A stretch of DNA of 64,000 nt from JADJRH01 sp046351455 (GCA_046351455.1 JAXLYM010000015.1:124001-188000), one strand, 5' to 3'. Counted from the stretch's first letter, positions 55,096-64,000 are shown. Program-made: numbers and translations. Notes: generated by a model not told the origin, from the sequence alone.

Positions 55096-56337
55096 TCAGT
55101 CCGTGATGCTGAAGCGGACGCCCGCCGGCTGGAGGCGGTCAATCAGCTTGTGGCCCATGCAGGAGGCGGTCGTGAGGATTCCGCCCCTCGCGGGCAGCTC
55201 GTCCTGCGCGAGGCACAATGCGGCTTCCCCCAGCATACGGGATGTGGCGCCGTAGCCGGGGTCGCGATTGGCATCCACCATGGCGGTCGCGCGCTCTCCG
55301 TCGGAGGCGACTCCGTGGATGACGACGCGGAAGGAGCCTTTTTCGCGCTTCTCGCGGTTCGGGCCCTCTCCGGGCTGCGGCACCACTTTGCGGAGGATCG
55401 CGCGGCCCGGCGCGGTGACGCCCGCGGCCATCGTGAAGCCCGTCACGGCGCTCATCAGGCCCGCGGCGACGGCGCCTCCGGGGCCCTTTCCGGTGTCGAC
55501 CTTCTCTTCGTAATGGAAGTCGCGGCCGTACGGGAAGTCGAGCAGGGCGTTCGTGCGGCGGACGATGCGCGTGTTGATGCCGGCCATCACGAACGGCGCG
55601 GTGAAGCGGCCCGTGTCGGCGTCGCGGCCGGGGCCCATCGGCTCGTTCTTGTCGCGGCCGCGGGCGCTCTCCGGCGAGAGGGCGTACGGATCGCCGATCG
55701 CGCGACGGACGGCGGGATCCGAGATGCGCTCCATCAGCGCGAGCATGCTCGCCGCGGTGCCGCCGCTCACGCCGCCCTGCCCGCTCTTGAGGCGATACCG
55801 GGCCTCGTGCAGGTGCGCGCCGCGCTGGCGGAGGTGGGCGTCGAGGAAGAAGACGCCGAGGTCGGACGGGATGGAGTCGAAGCCGCAGCAGTGGACGATG
55901 CGCGCTCCCGTGCGCTCGGCCTCGGCGTGGTGGGCCTCGATCATCTCGCGGATCCAGTGCACTTCGCCGGTGATGTCGCAGTAATCGGTGCCGTGCTTCG
56001 CGCACGCGGCGACGACGGCGCTGCCGTATTTCGCGAACGGCCCGACGGTGGTGCACACGACGCGCGTGCGCCGCGCCACCTCGTCGACGGACGCGGGGTC
56101 GAGGCCGTCGGCCACGAGGATCGGGAGGTCGCGCGGCGCGCCGGACGTGACGTGGACGTACGCGCGCACCGCTTCGAGGCGCGACTTGTTGCGGCCGGCG
56201 AGGGCCCAGCGGACGCCGCTGCCCGACGCGCGCTCGGCGAGGTACTCGGCGACGAGGCGGCCGGTGAAGCCGGTCGCGCCGAAGAGGACGATGTCGAATT
56301 CTCGGTCCGAAGAGGGCTTTTTCGTTTCCGCGCTCAT
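55096..56337 (-). CDS. Saccharopine-dehydrogenase-like NAD(P)-binding enzyme (trans-acting enoyl reductase type)
   Basis: 413 residues. An N-terminal Rossmann fold (IVLFGATGFTGRLVAEYL, then RWALAGRNKSRLE) is followed by CTTVGPFAKYGSAVV and CDITGEVHWIREMI, which mark the saccharopine dehydrogenase/trans-enoyl-reductase family. The C-terminal half has KGSFRVVIHG and ends GVRFSITD. In mycobacteria such proteins reduce lipid chains; here the substrate is unknown. HCCGFDSIPSDLGVFFL is the characteristic central block. Confidence 0.87.
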   Translation of the reverse strand: MSAETKKPSSDREFDIVLFGATGFTGRLVAEYLAERASGSGVRWALAGRNKSRLEAVRAYVHVTSGAPRDLPILVADGLDPASVDEVARRTRVVCTTVGPFAKYGSAVVAACAKHGTDYCDITGEVHWIREMIEAHHAEAERTGARIVHCCGFDSIPSDLGVFFLDAHLRQRGAHLHEARYRLKSGQGGVSGGTAASMLALMERISDPAVRRAIGDPYALSPESARGRDKNEPMGPGRDADTGRFTAPFVMAGINTRIVRRTNALLDFPYGRDFHYEEKVDTGKGPGGAVAAGLMSAVTGFTMAAGVTAPGRAILRKVVPQPGEGPNREKREKGSFRVVIHGVASDGERATAMVDANRDPGYGATSRMLGEAALCLAQDELPARGGILTTASCMGHKLIDRLQPAGVRFSITD

Positions 56338-56380
56338 GTTGGGCGCCGAGGATAGCGCGGCGCGGCAAGGGTGCGACCGG

Positions 56381-58276
56381 CTACTTGCCCTCTTTGTAGG
56401 CGCGGATCGCGTTCGCGACGGCGTCGGCCATCTTCTGGCGGTAGTCGGCGGTCGCGAGGCGCGTCTCGTCGTCGGAGTTCGAGATGAAGGACGTCTCGAA
56501 GAGCACCGCCGGCATGTCGGCGCCGACCAGCACGAAGAAGCCCGCGGACTTGACGCCCTGATCCTTCGTGTCGGCGTAGCGCTCCGAGAGCGACGCGAGG
56601 GCCGAGCGGTGCACCAGATCCGCGAAGTGTCGCGAGCGCGCCGCCATCTGGCCGACGTTGAGGTTCGTCAGGATCGCGCTGAGCTCCTCCTCGTCCGCGG
56701 CGTCGTGCTTGCCTTTCGCGAGCGCGTTCTCGCGGGCCGCGATGCGATCGGCCGCGGTGTCCCGCTCGCGCGACGGGTCGAGGTAGAAGGTCTGCACGCC
56801 GCGCGCGGTGCCGCTCTCGGACGCGTTGCAGTGGATGGAGAGGAAGAGGTCCGCGTGGAACGCGTTCGCGCGCGCCGTACGGAGATCCAGCGGGACGTAC
56901 GCGTCGGTGTCGCGCGTGAGGAGCGTCTCGATCTTCATCTCGCGCGCGAGGATCGGCGCCACGCGGTGCGCGATCTCCAGCGTGACGTCCTTCTCCTTCA
57001 AGCCCGTGGGGCCGATCGCGCCGCTGTCGTTGCCGCCGTGACCGGGGTCGATCGCGACGCGGCGGATGTCGCGGCCCGTCGTCGCGCCGGCCGCCGGCTT
57101 CTCTTCGCGCGCGGGTGGGCGCGTGGACAGATCGACGACGATGCGGAACGGCTCCGGGAGGTAGAAGATGCGGCGATAGAGCGGGCCGGAGAGATCGAGC
57201 ACGACGCGCGTCCCGGTCTTCTGCACGCCGAGGCGGATGCGCTTGAGGGCGCCGCCGACCGCTATTTCCTTGTCGATGCCCTTCGCGCTGGCGCCCTTCA
57301 AATCAAGGTAGATCCGCGCGTCCTTGCCGTTCTTCTCGTCGCTGCCGAGCTGGCCGACGTCGAAGCCGATCGGCGCCGAGACGTGGAGCACCACGCGCGC
57401 GCCCTCCTCCGATCCGAAGCGCTCGATCGACGTGATGCGCGACGGGCCCTTCGCGATCGCGCTGTCGGGCGGCGTGACGAGGAGGTTGTCCTTGTCGCGG
57501 CTCACGTTCGGGCTCGCGGCGGGCGGCGGCGCGGACGGCGCTCCGGACGATGTGGCGGCGGCGGTGACGGAGGCCGCGGCGATCGCAGCGGCGGCGGCGC
57601 GCGCGTTTGCGGCGGCCTGATCGGCCTCTTTTTCGAGGGCCGCCAGCTTGTCGCCCTCCGGCCGGAACGCGATCGCGGAGGCGCGGGCCACGCGGATCGC
57701 GTCGAGGCAGCTCGCAGGGGCGCCGCGCGTGGTCTCGACGCGCTCCGTCACGAAGAGCGCGCGGTACGTGGCGGCGGCGTCGCCCGCGACCTCGCCTGCG
57801 AAGAGGGCCGATCGGAGCGAGACCTTGCACCCCTGCTCCGTGGGGCCGAACGCGGCGGACGCGGCCTTGTACAGCTCGAAGGCCTCGTGCGCGTCGGCCT
57901 GCGCGCGATCGATGCGCCACAGGCGCGCGCGGAGATCCGCGGCCAGGAGCGCGAGCGTCGCGCCCTCTTCGGAGGCGCCGGATTTGGCGGACGCGACGGC
58001 GATGGAGTCGGCCAGGGCCACGGTCTCGGCGCGGGTGGGCAGCGGCGTGTCGGGGCGCACCAGGGCTTCGGCGCGCGCTCGTTCGGGGCTCGCGGTGGAT
58101 GTCGTGGACGCGGCGGGGCCGCCGCTCGCGGCCGGATCGCAGGCGCTCACGAGCGCGGCCAGGCAAACGACCGTCGCGCTCGCGGCGCGCGTGGGTCTAG
58201 GATGACGGCGCGCGCGCGCTCGATGAGGCGCGGGGTCGCGCTCCTGGAGGCCGAAGGTGTCCGAATCGCAAGCCAC
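56381..58276 (-). CDS. N-acetylmuramoyl-L-alanine amidase with AMIN domain
   Basis: 631 residues from a GTG at 58276 preceded by AGGA. The start overlaps the divergent gene by 20 bases, so it is provisional. The lipobox is LAALVSACDP. A helical TPR-like part (~50-190) and an Ala-rich linker are followed by an AMIN domain (ERFGSEEGARVVLHVSAPIG, then RIYLDLKGA). The catalytic Amidase_3 domain has DPGHGGNDSGA, SIHCNASES and LFETSFISN, giving the two His and the Glu for zinc and catalysis. It cuts peptide stems from peptidoglycan, probably at septa from the periplasmic side. Confidence 0.92.
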   Translation of the reverse strand: MACDSDTFGLQERDPAPHRARARRHPRPTRAASATVVCLAALVSACDPAASGGPAASTTSTASPERARAEALVRPDTPLPTRAETVALADSIAVASAKSGASEEGATLALLAADLRARLWRIDRAQADAHEAFELYKAASAAFGPTEQGCKVSLRSALFAGEVAGDAAATYRALFVTERVETTRGAPASCLDAIRVARASAIAFRPEGDKLAALEKEADQAAANARAAAAAIAAASVTAAATSSGAPSAPPPAASPNVSRDKDNLLVTPPDSAIAKGPSRITSIERFGSEEGARVVLHVSAPIGFDVGQLGSDEKNGKDARIYLDLKGASAKGIDKEIAVGGALKRIRLGVQKTGTRVVLDLSGPLYRRIFYLPEPFRIVVDLSTRPPAREEKPAAGATTGRDIRRVAIDPGHGGNDSGAIGPTGLKEKDVTLEIAHRVAPILAREMKIETLLTRDTDAYVPLDLRTARANAFHADLFLSIHCNASESGTARGVQTFYLDPSRERDTAADRIAARENALAKGKHDAADEEELSAILTNLNVGQMAARSRHFADLVHRSALASLSERYADTKDQGVKSAGFFVLVGADMPAVLFETSFISNSDDETRLATADYRQKMADAVANAIRAYKEGK

Positions 58277-58751
58277 GCCTGGTCCTACGCCTGTCTACGC
58301 CGACCGCGAGACGGGTGAGAAATTCCCCGATGCGACGAGCATGGTCAACGCCTACCTTTCGCGGTTCGCGAAGCGCGCCGAGCTGAAGGGCGAAGACGGC
58401 GCGCCGTTCGTGCCGGTGCTCGACGAGACCGGGTACGCCAGCCTGCAGCGCGGGAGCGCCACGATCGGCGTGAACGTGCTCGAGGCGCAGGGCGTGCTGA
58501 TGGTGTTCTCGCCTGTCATGCCGGTGCCGCTCGCTGGGCGCGAGGCCTTCTATCGCAAGCTGCTGGAGCTGTCCTTCGTCGAGACGTCGGACGCGGCCTT
58601 CGCGATCAACCGGGAGCAGGACGAGGTGGTGGTGCGCAGCCTCCGGCGGCTCTCGGGGCTCGATTACGAGGAGCTGGAGGACATCGTCGCGACCGTCGGA
58701 GAGACCGCCGATCGGTGGGACGACATCTTGATCAAAGAGTGGGGTAGCTGA
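58257..58751 (+). CDS. YbjN-like (secretion-chaperone-fold) protein
   Basis: 164 residues from a GTG at 58257. The core VNAYLSRFAKRAELKGEDG, then GVNVLEAQGVLMVFSPVMPV and REAFYRKLLELSFVETSDAAF fits the YbjN / type III chaperone-like fold. It ends with a paired helix (LDYEELEDIVATVGETADRW). Such proteins act as small regulators or chaperones; the exact role is unknown. No signal peptide is present. Confidence 0.72.
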   Translation: MSESQATPGPTPVYADRETGEKFPDATSMVNAYLSRFAKRAELKGEDGAPFVPVLDETGYASLQRGSATIGVNVLEAQGVLMVFSPVMPVPLAGREAFYRKLLELSFVETSDAAFAINREQDEVVVRSLRRLSGLDYEELEDIVATVGETADRWDDILIKEWGS

Positions 58752-58873
58752 GAACGACCACCTCCGCGCGGCGCTCGCCGGGGGCCGCCGTCGCGCGGGT
58801 GTGGTCCGCGGTGTTCAGCGCAAAGCACGGGGTTTGCGGAGCTTCGCCGCGGGGTGCTACCGTTCGACTCCAC

Positions 58874-60418
58874 ATGGCAGCATCGGATCGCGACGCGCCT
58901 CTTTCGGCCGAAGAAGCAGAACGCCACGCCGCTCAAATCCGCCCCTCGTGGGAGGTGGATGATGAGTGGCCTGCGGTATCGAACGATGGCGCCAAGCCGG
59001 TCGCCGCGCCGGCCCCCGCCGCCGGCTCCGCCCCCGTGAAGAAGACCGGGAGCGAGGTCGCGAAGACCGTCGAGAGCGTCGCGGTCGTGCCCGCGGCGCC
59101 TCGGAAAAACGGCTCCGCGACGCTCGCGGACGGGAGCCGGTCCGTCGGCGCCGCCGCTGCGGCCGCGCAGTCGAAGAAGGACAGCGGGCCGTCGAAGCCG
59201 AGCGATACGCTCGTGGATGCGGAGCCCTCGTTCGCGGAGTCGAAGAAGACGGAAGCCGCGGCGCCCGCGGCCGCTCCGGCGGCTGGAGCTTCTGCGCCGC
59301 AGAAGACGGGCGCGCCCCGGCCCGGGCAGAAGACGGTGATCGGCACCGGCGTGCAGCCGAGCCCCGTGTCGGCGGTGACGCCCGCGGCGAAGGCCCCGGA
59401 CGCTGCGGCCGCGCCCACGAAGGAGTCGGCCGTCACGGTGAAGGCCGCGCCGGCGGCGGTCGCGGTCGCGCCGGTTGTGGAGGTCGCAGCGGCGCCTCCG
59501 ATCGCGGAGAAGGCGGCAGCAAAGGCAGCGGCGCCCGAGGCCGCGCCGGCTGCGAAGGACGCACCTGCGAAGGAGACCGCGCCGACGAAGGAATCGGCGA
59601 TGGCCACCACGAAGGAAGAGGCGCCGGTGGCCGCGGCGATCGCGCCGGCTCCGGTGATCGCGGTCGAAGCGGCGCCCGTCGAGGCCCCGGTGATCGCGGT
59701 TCCGGCGGCTCCGATCGCGGCTGCGCCGATCGCACAGGACGCGGCGCCCGCGCAGGCGGAGGAGGCCGCGCCGGTGTCGCGCAAGCGCTCGCCGATGAGC
59801 CGGCGGCGCGTCGAGGAAGGCGGCGGATCCGCGAGCGATCCGGCCCCGTCGAAGGATGTGTCCGCGGCGCCTCGCTCGAGCGCTCGCTCGATGGAGGACG
59901 CGCCGGTGCACGCGGGCGCGAGCCTCAGCGGGGAGCCGGTCGACATCCCCGTGTCGGGTCCGTCCGGCGGCACCGTGCTCAAGATCGCGGGCGTCCTCGT
60001 CGCGATGATCGTGGTCGGGATCGGTCTCAAGATCGTGATCGGATCGACGGGCGGCTCCGGCTCGGGCGCGACGTCCGCGACGACGGCGAGCGCCACGGTG
60101 ACGAGCGCGCCGACGACCGCCGCTGCGCCTGCGACCGCGACGACCAGCGCCGCCGCGACGACCGCCGCTGCGCCCACCGCGACCGCCGCGGCGACCGCGA
60201 CCGCGTCGGCGTCGGCCAGCGCGACCGCGACCGCCGCCGCGAAGACGGCCGAGCCGGCGCCCGCGCCCACCCCGAGCGCGAAGCCCGTCGCCGTGGCCGA
60301 GCCCGCGAAGACGACCGAAAAGAAGCCGCCGTCCTCCACGCCGCCTTCGGGGCCGAGCACCGGCTCGAAGCCGCCTCCGAAGGGCGGGACGACGATCATG
60401 AAAGAGACCCCGTTCTGA
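58874..60418 (+). CDS. Ala-rich single-span membrane protein
   Basis: 514 residues from the ATG at 58874. A short start (DRDAPLSAEEAERHAAQI) leads to ~350 residues of Ala/Pro/Val/Lys low-complexity sequence. One membrane helix (VLKIAGVLVAMIVVGIGLKIV, ~376-397) is followed by a Thr/Ala/Ser-rich outer tail. This is the same tail design as the kinases here but with no kinase domain. No motif allows a function; a scaffold or cell-envelope spacer is plausible. Confidence 0.68.
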   Translation: MAASDRDAPLSAEEAERHAAQIRPSWEVDDEWPAVSNDGAKPVAAPAPAAGSAPVKKTGSEVAKTVESVAVVPAAPRKNGSATLADGSRSVGAAAAAAQSKKDSGPSKPSDTLVDAEPSFAESKKTEAAAPAAAPAAGASAPQKTGAPRPGQKTVIGTGVQPSPVSAVTPAAKAPDAAAAPTKESAVTVKAAPAAVAVAPVVEVAAAPPIAEKAAAKAAAPEAAPAAKDAPAKETAPTKESAMATTKEEAPVAAAIAPAPVIAVEAAPVEAPVIAVPAAPIAAAPIAQDAAPAQAEEAAPVSRKRSPMSRRRVEEGGGSASDPAPSKDVSAAPRSSARSMEDAPVHAGASLSGEPVDIPVSGPSGGTVLKIAGVLVAMIVVGIGLKIVIGSTGGSGSGATSATTASATVTSAPTTAAAPATATTSAAATTAAAPTATAAATATASASASATATAAAKTAEPAPAPTPSAKPVAVAEPAKTTEKKPPSSTPPSGPSTGSKPPPKGGTTIMKETPF

Positions 60419-60508
60419 CCTTCGAATTTGCTGTTCCGCTGCGCGCCGGCAGAGCGTAACGTGCGCCCGAAGCCGGACCCTCTCCACAGCCCCGCACAAC
60501 GAGCACCG

Positions 60509-61822
60509 ATGAAACGCAGCGTCCTCGTCGCCGCATCGATCCTCTCGCTTGCCCTCCCCGCTCTCGTCACCGACATGGGCTCCGTCGCCCACGCGCAACA
60601 ACCCGCGCCGACCGATCAGGTGACCGAAGCCGCCCGTCAAAAATACCAGGAAGGCGTGAAGGCCTTCGAGGCTGGAAAATACGAGGACGCGCGCTCCGCC
60701 TTCTTGCAGGCGTACGCGCTCAAGCGCGTCCCCGCAGTGCTCCTCAACCTCGGCCAGAGCGAGATCAAGTCGAGCCACTGGGAGGACGGCGGCAACCACC
60801 TGCAGCAGTTCATCCGCGACCACAAGGGCGCCACGCCGGATCAGATCTCGGCCGCGCAGGCCGGCATCGCCGAGGCGAAGAAGAAGACCGGTCACGTCGT
60901 CGTGATCGTGAACGCGGTCGGCGCGGATCTCTCGCTGGACGGCCTGTCGATCGGCAAGAGCCCGCTGCTCGATCCGTACTTCGTGAAGCCCGGCAAGCAC
61001 GTGCTCTACGCGTCGTACCAGGGCTCCGCGGCGACGGCGGCCGTCGACGTGCAGAAGGGCATCGCCACGAGCGCGACGCTCACGCTGGCCGTGACGACGG
61101 CGCCCACCGCGACGGTGCCGACCGCTCCCGTTCCGACGACGACCGCTCCCGCTCCGACGTACACGGCGCCGGTCCCGACGTACACGGCTCCGGCGCCGAC
61201 GGCGACGTACACCGGCCCCGCGCCGACGTACCCGTACCCGACGGGGACGGCGCCGTACATCCCGCCGGCGACGAACGATCCGCTCGGTCCGCCCGTCCCG
61301 ACGGGCACGGTGCCCGGCCCGGACACGGGCGGGAAGGAGCCGCTGTTCACGTGGTTCCAGCACAAGCCGCTCGCGTGGATCGGCGCGGGCGCCGCGGTGA
61401 TCGGGCTCGGCCTCGGCGTCGGGTTCTCGGCGGCCGCGGGCACCGCCTCGGGCAACGTGAACAGCTACCGCGACCTCATCCTGAAGCAGGCCAACGCGGT
61501 CGGGATCACGGGCTCGCCGTGCGGGCCCGAGAACGATCCGAGCAAGGACGATCCGCGCCTCATCGGGACGGACTCGTCGACCGGTCAGCCGGTGAACGCG
61601 TGCGACAAGCTGCGGCAGTCGCTCGGTCAGTACCGCGCGGACGTCGGCGTCGCGGCGACGGGCTGGGTGCTCTTCGGCCTCGGCGCGATCGGCACCGTGA
61701 CGTACGCGCTCATCGACTGGTACCCGAAGCAGAAGAGCACCGCGAAGGGCCCGCAGATCCTCGGCGTCGCGCCCGCGATCTCGCCCACGCAGCAGGGCAT
61801 CGGCGTCGTCGGCGTGTTCTAG
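60509..61822 (+). CDS. Exported TPR/PEGA-like protein with membrane anchor
   Basis: 437 residues from the ATG at 60509. The signal peptide ends near SVAHAQQ. Residues ~35-125 are TPR-like (YQEGVKAFEAGKYEDARSAF, then YALKRVPAVLLNLGQ). A PEGA-like beta segment follows (GHVVVIVNAVGADLSLDGLS, then KPGKHVLYASYQG). Then come a Thr/Pro repeat tract (APTYTAPVPTYTAP) and two hydrophobic helices around 290-385. It ends GIGVVGVF, similar to the tandem paralogs at the left edge. The TAG stop overlaps the first hairpin of repeat C. Confidence 0.8.
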   Translation: MKRSVLVAASILSLALPALVTDMGSVAHAQQPAPTDQVTEAARQKYQEGVKAFEAGKYEDARSAFLQAYALKRVPAVLLNLGQSEIKSSHWEDGGNHLQQFIRDHKGATPDQISAAQAGIAEAKKKTGHVVVIVNAVGADLSLDGLSIGKSPLLDPYFVKPGKHVLYASYQGSAATAAVDVQKGIATSATLTLAVTTAPTATVPTAPVPTTTAPAPTYTAPVPTYTAPAPTATYTGPAPTYPYPTGTAPYIPPATNDPLGPPVPTGTVPGPDTGGKEPLFTWFQHKPLAWIGAGAAVIGLGLGVGFSAAAGTASGNVNSYRDLILKQANAVGITGSPCGPENDPSKDDPRLIGTDSSTGQPVNACDKLRQSLGQYRADVGVAATGWVLFGLGAIGTVTYALIDWYPKQKSTAKGPQILGVAPAISPTQQGIGVVGVF

Positions 61823-61978
61823 AGCGCCGTTCCGCTTCGCGGAACGCCGCTCTAGTTTGCCCAAGTAAGGGGACGCCTCGCGTCCCCTCTCGCCCAGGCG
61901 AAGCCCGGTCGATTCACCCCTAGAGGCGGGCTCGCTTGCGAGCCCTTGAGCATCGTTCCGTGAAACGGAACGCTGCTC
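61819..61978. repeat. Dispersed composite palindromic repeat family C, copy 2
   Basis: It has an opening hairpin (CTAGAGCGCCGTTCCGC / GCGGAACGCCGCTCTAG, one mismatch), then GGGGACGCCTCGCGTCCCC and the core shared with 25724-25782 in reverse orientation, then GGGCTCGCTTGCGAGCCC. It closes with a second hairpin, GAGCATCGTTCCGT / ACGGAACGCTGCTC, at 61948-61978. It fills the whole gap between two convergent genes and supplies the stop codon of the upstream one. Confidence 0.8.
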
Positions 61979-61985
61979 CAAACCC

Positions 61986-63401
61986 TCAACCCTTCGTCTT
62001 CTTCATCCCGAGCGGCGCGCCCGCCTGGCGCAGCAGATCGCGCATCGTCGTGCGCGGGAGATCGGCTCGCCTCGCGGCGGCGCTCACGTTGAAGTTGCAC
62101 TCCTCGAAGATCCGGAGCGCCTCCGCGGCGTCGATCCTCTTGCCCGTGAGCAGCGCTGCGTCGCGCGCGCCGAGGACCTCGTGCACGTGGGGCGCCAGGA
62201 TCGGGCCGCGCGGCGCCAGGATCGCCGCCTGCAGCAGCACGTTTCGCAGCTCGCGCACGTTGCCCGGCCACGAGTGTCGGCACAGCGCGCTCACCGCGCA
62301 CGGCGACAGCTCGCGCGCGCCCACCTCCGACGCGGCGAGCAGGTGGCGCGCCAGGATCGGGATGTCGTCCACGCGATCGCGCAGCGCCGGCACCTTCAGC
62401 ACGCACACCGCCAGGCGCTGGTAGAGATCGGGGCGGAAGCGACGCTCGCGCACCATCGCCTCCAGCGGCTCGCACGTGGCGACGACGAGGCGCACGTCGA
62501 CGCGGTGCTCGGTCTCGCCGCCGAGCGGACGCACCGTCCCCTCCTCCACCACGCGGAGCAGCTTCGCCTGCACGTCGAGCGGGAGCTGCGCGATCTCGTC
62601 GAGGAACAGCGTGCCGCCGCTCGCCTCCCGGAACGCGCCGCGACGCTCGCGCACGGCCCCGGTGAACGCGCCGCGGTCGTGACCGAACAGCTCGCTCTCC
62701 GCCAGCTCGGGCCGGATCGTCGCGGCGTTGAGCGCCACGAACGGGCGCTTCGCGCGCGAGCCCTCTTGATGAATGGCGCGCGCGATCACGTCCTTGCCGG
62801 TGCCGGACTCACCGCGCAGCAGCACCGGCAGGCGCATCGACGCGACGCCGCGCACCGCCGCGCCGAGGCGCCGCATCGGCAGCGAGCGCCCCACCACGCC
62901 CTCGAGCGACGCGTGCTCCGCGCCGTCGAGATCCGCCGCGCGCTCCAGCCGAACGATGACGCGGCCCATCGCGAAGGAGCCGCCCGCGCCGCACAGCGCC
63001 CGCTCCACGCGCGCGCCGCCGACGTGCACGCCGTTGCGCGATCCGAGATCGATCACCTCCACGAAGCGCCCCACGTGCACCACCGCGACGTGACGCCCGC
63101 TCACCGTCGGATCCGCGACGAGCACGTCCGCCTCCGCGGAGGAGCCCAGCGCGATCTCCTGGCCGACCTGCAGCGTGCGCGTCGCGAGCGGGCGGGCGCA
63201 CGAAGGCGCCTCGATCACGACGAGCACCGGCCCGAGGCTCACCTCGTGCGACGGCAGATCGATCGTCGCGTAGCCGTCGCAGGCGAGCTCCATCTCGGCG
63301 CGCGCGGAGGCGACGGGACGCTCGCCCGAAGGGGGCGGCAGCGTGTCGGGTTTGTACGGAGGCGGGAGGATCGTCTGGAGCGAGAGGGCCGCGTTGTTCA
63401 C
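61986..63401 (-). CDS. FHA-domain sigma-54-dependent transcriptional activator
   Basis: 471 residues. An N-terminal FHA domain (~75-155; IALGSSAEADVLVADPTVSG, then GRHVAV and DLGSRNGVHV) should bind phosphothreonine, linking it to Ser/Thr kinases. The AAA+ domain has GESGTGKD (Walker A), the sigma-54-contacting GAFTGA loop, GGTLFLDEI and a Walker-B-type end, then PALRDRVDDIPIL. The C-terminal HTH is AAEALRIFEECNFNVSAAAR. This FHA plus sigma-54 activator design is typical of myxobacteria. The window contains sigma-54-like boxes (21-36, 763-777, 1530-1544), though nothing shows that this protein acts on them. Confidence 0.94.
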   Translation of the reverse strand: MNNAALSLQTILPPPYKPDTLPPPSGERPVASARAEMELACDGYATIDLPSHEVSLGPVLVVIEAPSCARPLATRTLQVGQEIALGSSAEADVLVADPTVSGRHVAVVHVGRFVEVIDLGSRNGVHVGGARVERALCGAGGSFAMGRVIVRLERAADLDGAEHASLEGVVGRSLPMRRLGAAVRGVASMRLPVLLRGESGTGKDVIARAIHQEGSRAKRPFVALNAATIRPELAESELFGHDRGAFTGAVRERRGAFREASGGTLFLDEIAQLPLDVQAKLLRVVEEGTVRPLGGETEHRVDVRLVVATCEPLEAMVRERRFRPDLYQRLAVCVLKVPALRDRVDDIPILARHLLAASEVGARELSPCAVSALCRHSWPGNVRELRNVLLQAAILAPRGPILAPHVHEVLGARDAALLTGKRIDAAEALRIFEECNFNVSAAARRADLPRTTMRDLLRQAGAPLGMKKTKG

Positions 63402-63492
63402 GTTCGGGAGATCGCTGCGACGCGCGTCCGGTTGCGTGCTCCGTGTCGTTTTTTTCCTTTCACCAACCCTTGGCTCGAACTAGGAGCGTGGT

Positions 63493-64000
63493 GTGAAATA
63501 CCGCAGCCAAATGCGGCGCAGCCAGCGGAGCCTCGCGGCGTTCGGTGCGCTCATTGCGCTCATGCCGGCCTCGTTCGCCGCGTCGCCCGCGCGCGCAGAG
63601 GACCCGCCGCCCCCCGACGTCCCGGCGGACGAGGGGCCGAACGTCCCCGCGCGACCGCTCCCGCGCGACGATCGCACCGGCCACTTCATCGCGTTCGCGG
63701 GCCTCAGCGTCGTCGTGCCCGCCGGTGATCTCGGCGCCGGCTCCCCTCCTCCGAGCACCGACAAACCCGCGGGCATCACGCTCGCGCAGGTCGCGGGCCC
63801 CGGCATCGGCGCGGAGGCGGGCCTCGGCGTCGGCGTCGCGCGCCACGGCACGCTGGACGTGCGCGGCCAGCTCGCCCGGTTCGAGCCTGCGAACGACTGC
63901 CAGAACGCGCGCCGCACCGCGCTCGGCCGCGGCGGCTCGGTGCCCGCGTGCAGCGCGCAGATGTTCGCGGCGGATCTCGGCCTCACGTACCACACGTCGC
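63493..64000 (+). CDS. Outer-membrane-type exported protein, 5' part
   Basis: It starts with a GTG at 63493 preceded by AGGAG six bases upstream, and runs off the right edge after 169 codons. A basic start (KYRSQMRRSQRS) and hydrophobic stretch end in a cleavage site near ASPARAED. Beta-type strands follow after a Pro-rich linker (FIAFAGLSVVVPAGDLG; GPGIGAEAGLGVGVARHGTL; LDVRGQLARFEP), like the first strands of an outer-membrane barrel. The family cannot be named from this part. It is divergent from the sigma-54 activator, whose start lies 91 bp away, so it is a possible target. Confidence 0.75.
   Translation, partial: MKYRSQMRRSQRSLAAFGALIALMPASFAASPARAEDPPPPDVPADEGPNVPARPLPRDDRTGHFIAFAGLSVVVPAGDLGAGSPPPSTDKPAGITLAQVAGPGIGAEAGLGVGVARHGTLDVRGQLARFEPANDCQNARRTALGRGGSVPACSAQMFAADLGLTYHTS

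Noticed and set aside
61819..61855. Hairpin after the 60509 gene as an ordinary Rho-independent terminator
   Set aside because: It has no U-tract and belongs to the repeat C element found elsewhere in the window; termination may be a side effect.
58664..61981. An 1,100-codon open frame antisense to three right-end genes
   Set aside because: Arg/Gly/Asp-rich shadow of the Ala-rich genes at 58874 and 60509; no start signal or motif.

Overview
The window is very GC-rich DNA with dense, mostly intact genes. The gene content points to a myxobacterium (Myxococcota), most likely of the Polyangiales type. The signs are three eukaryote-like Ser/Thr kinases with proline/alanine-rich tails, many short lipoproteins with the GCGSRS or VVGCGSS style of lipobox, a surface protein with a MopE-like Asp/Cys motif and a MYXO-CTERM-like tail, a DUF4388 protein, a GspE N-terminal-domain protein, an FHA plus sigma-54 activator, and Lys/Ala histone H1-like tails. 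I saw no rRNA, tRNA or CRISPR array.

Layout. 1-1.6 kb: tandem paralogous small envelope proteins, each preceded at the same distance by a sigma-54-like -24/-12 element. 1.6-6.5 kb: cell-wall genes murJ and murD (murD overlaps an alpha/beta hydrolase), interrupted by a small orphan death-like-domain gene and a decayed AAA ATPase. 6.7-9.5 kb: a radical SAM/SPASM enzyme paired with a LIC_10091-family protein, then a divergent FtsB/DivIC-like protein. 9.7-16 kb: a GspE_N fusion protein, a membrane protein plus FAD monooxygenase pair, and the catalytic subunit of a B12-dependent acyl-CoA mutase. 16.3-25.6 kb: lipoproteins, a kinase, pterin dehydratase, hydrolase and DUF72. 25.9-26.5 kb: a thioredoxin-like gene with an in-frame TGA at the first redox-cysteine position, followed by a strong hairpin. 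This is a probable selenoprotein. 27.5-31.1 kb: a two-gene P-loop ATPase plus TPR module with lower GC. 31-42 kb: lipoproteins, two kinases, a MerR-TPR fusion and surface proteins. 42-43.3 kb: a frame-disrupted IS110-family transposase. 43.7-54.4 kb: an H1-like protein, a copper-monooxygenase-fold lipoprotein, a DUF4388 protein, uvrA, a TonB-like protein, a DksA/TraR protein, a Nudix hydrolase and a frameshifted Cys-rich lipoprotein. 54.5-64 kb: an acetyltransferase, a saccharopine-dehydrogenase-like enzyme, a cell-wall amidase, a YbjN-like protein, two secreted or membrane proteins, an FHA sigma-54 activator and the start of an outer-membrane-type protein.

At least four families of short dispersed palindromic repeats are present (A 5271/9555/41852; B 6532/54464; C 25662/61819; D 27455/41975). 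One copy of family A lies inside murD without breaking the frame. The most interesting items are the selenoprotein candidate, the murD repeat insertion, the triplicated sigma-54-like promoters and the ATPase-TPR module.
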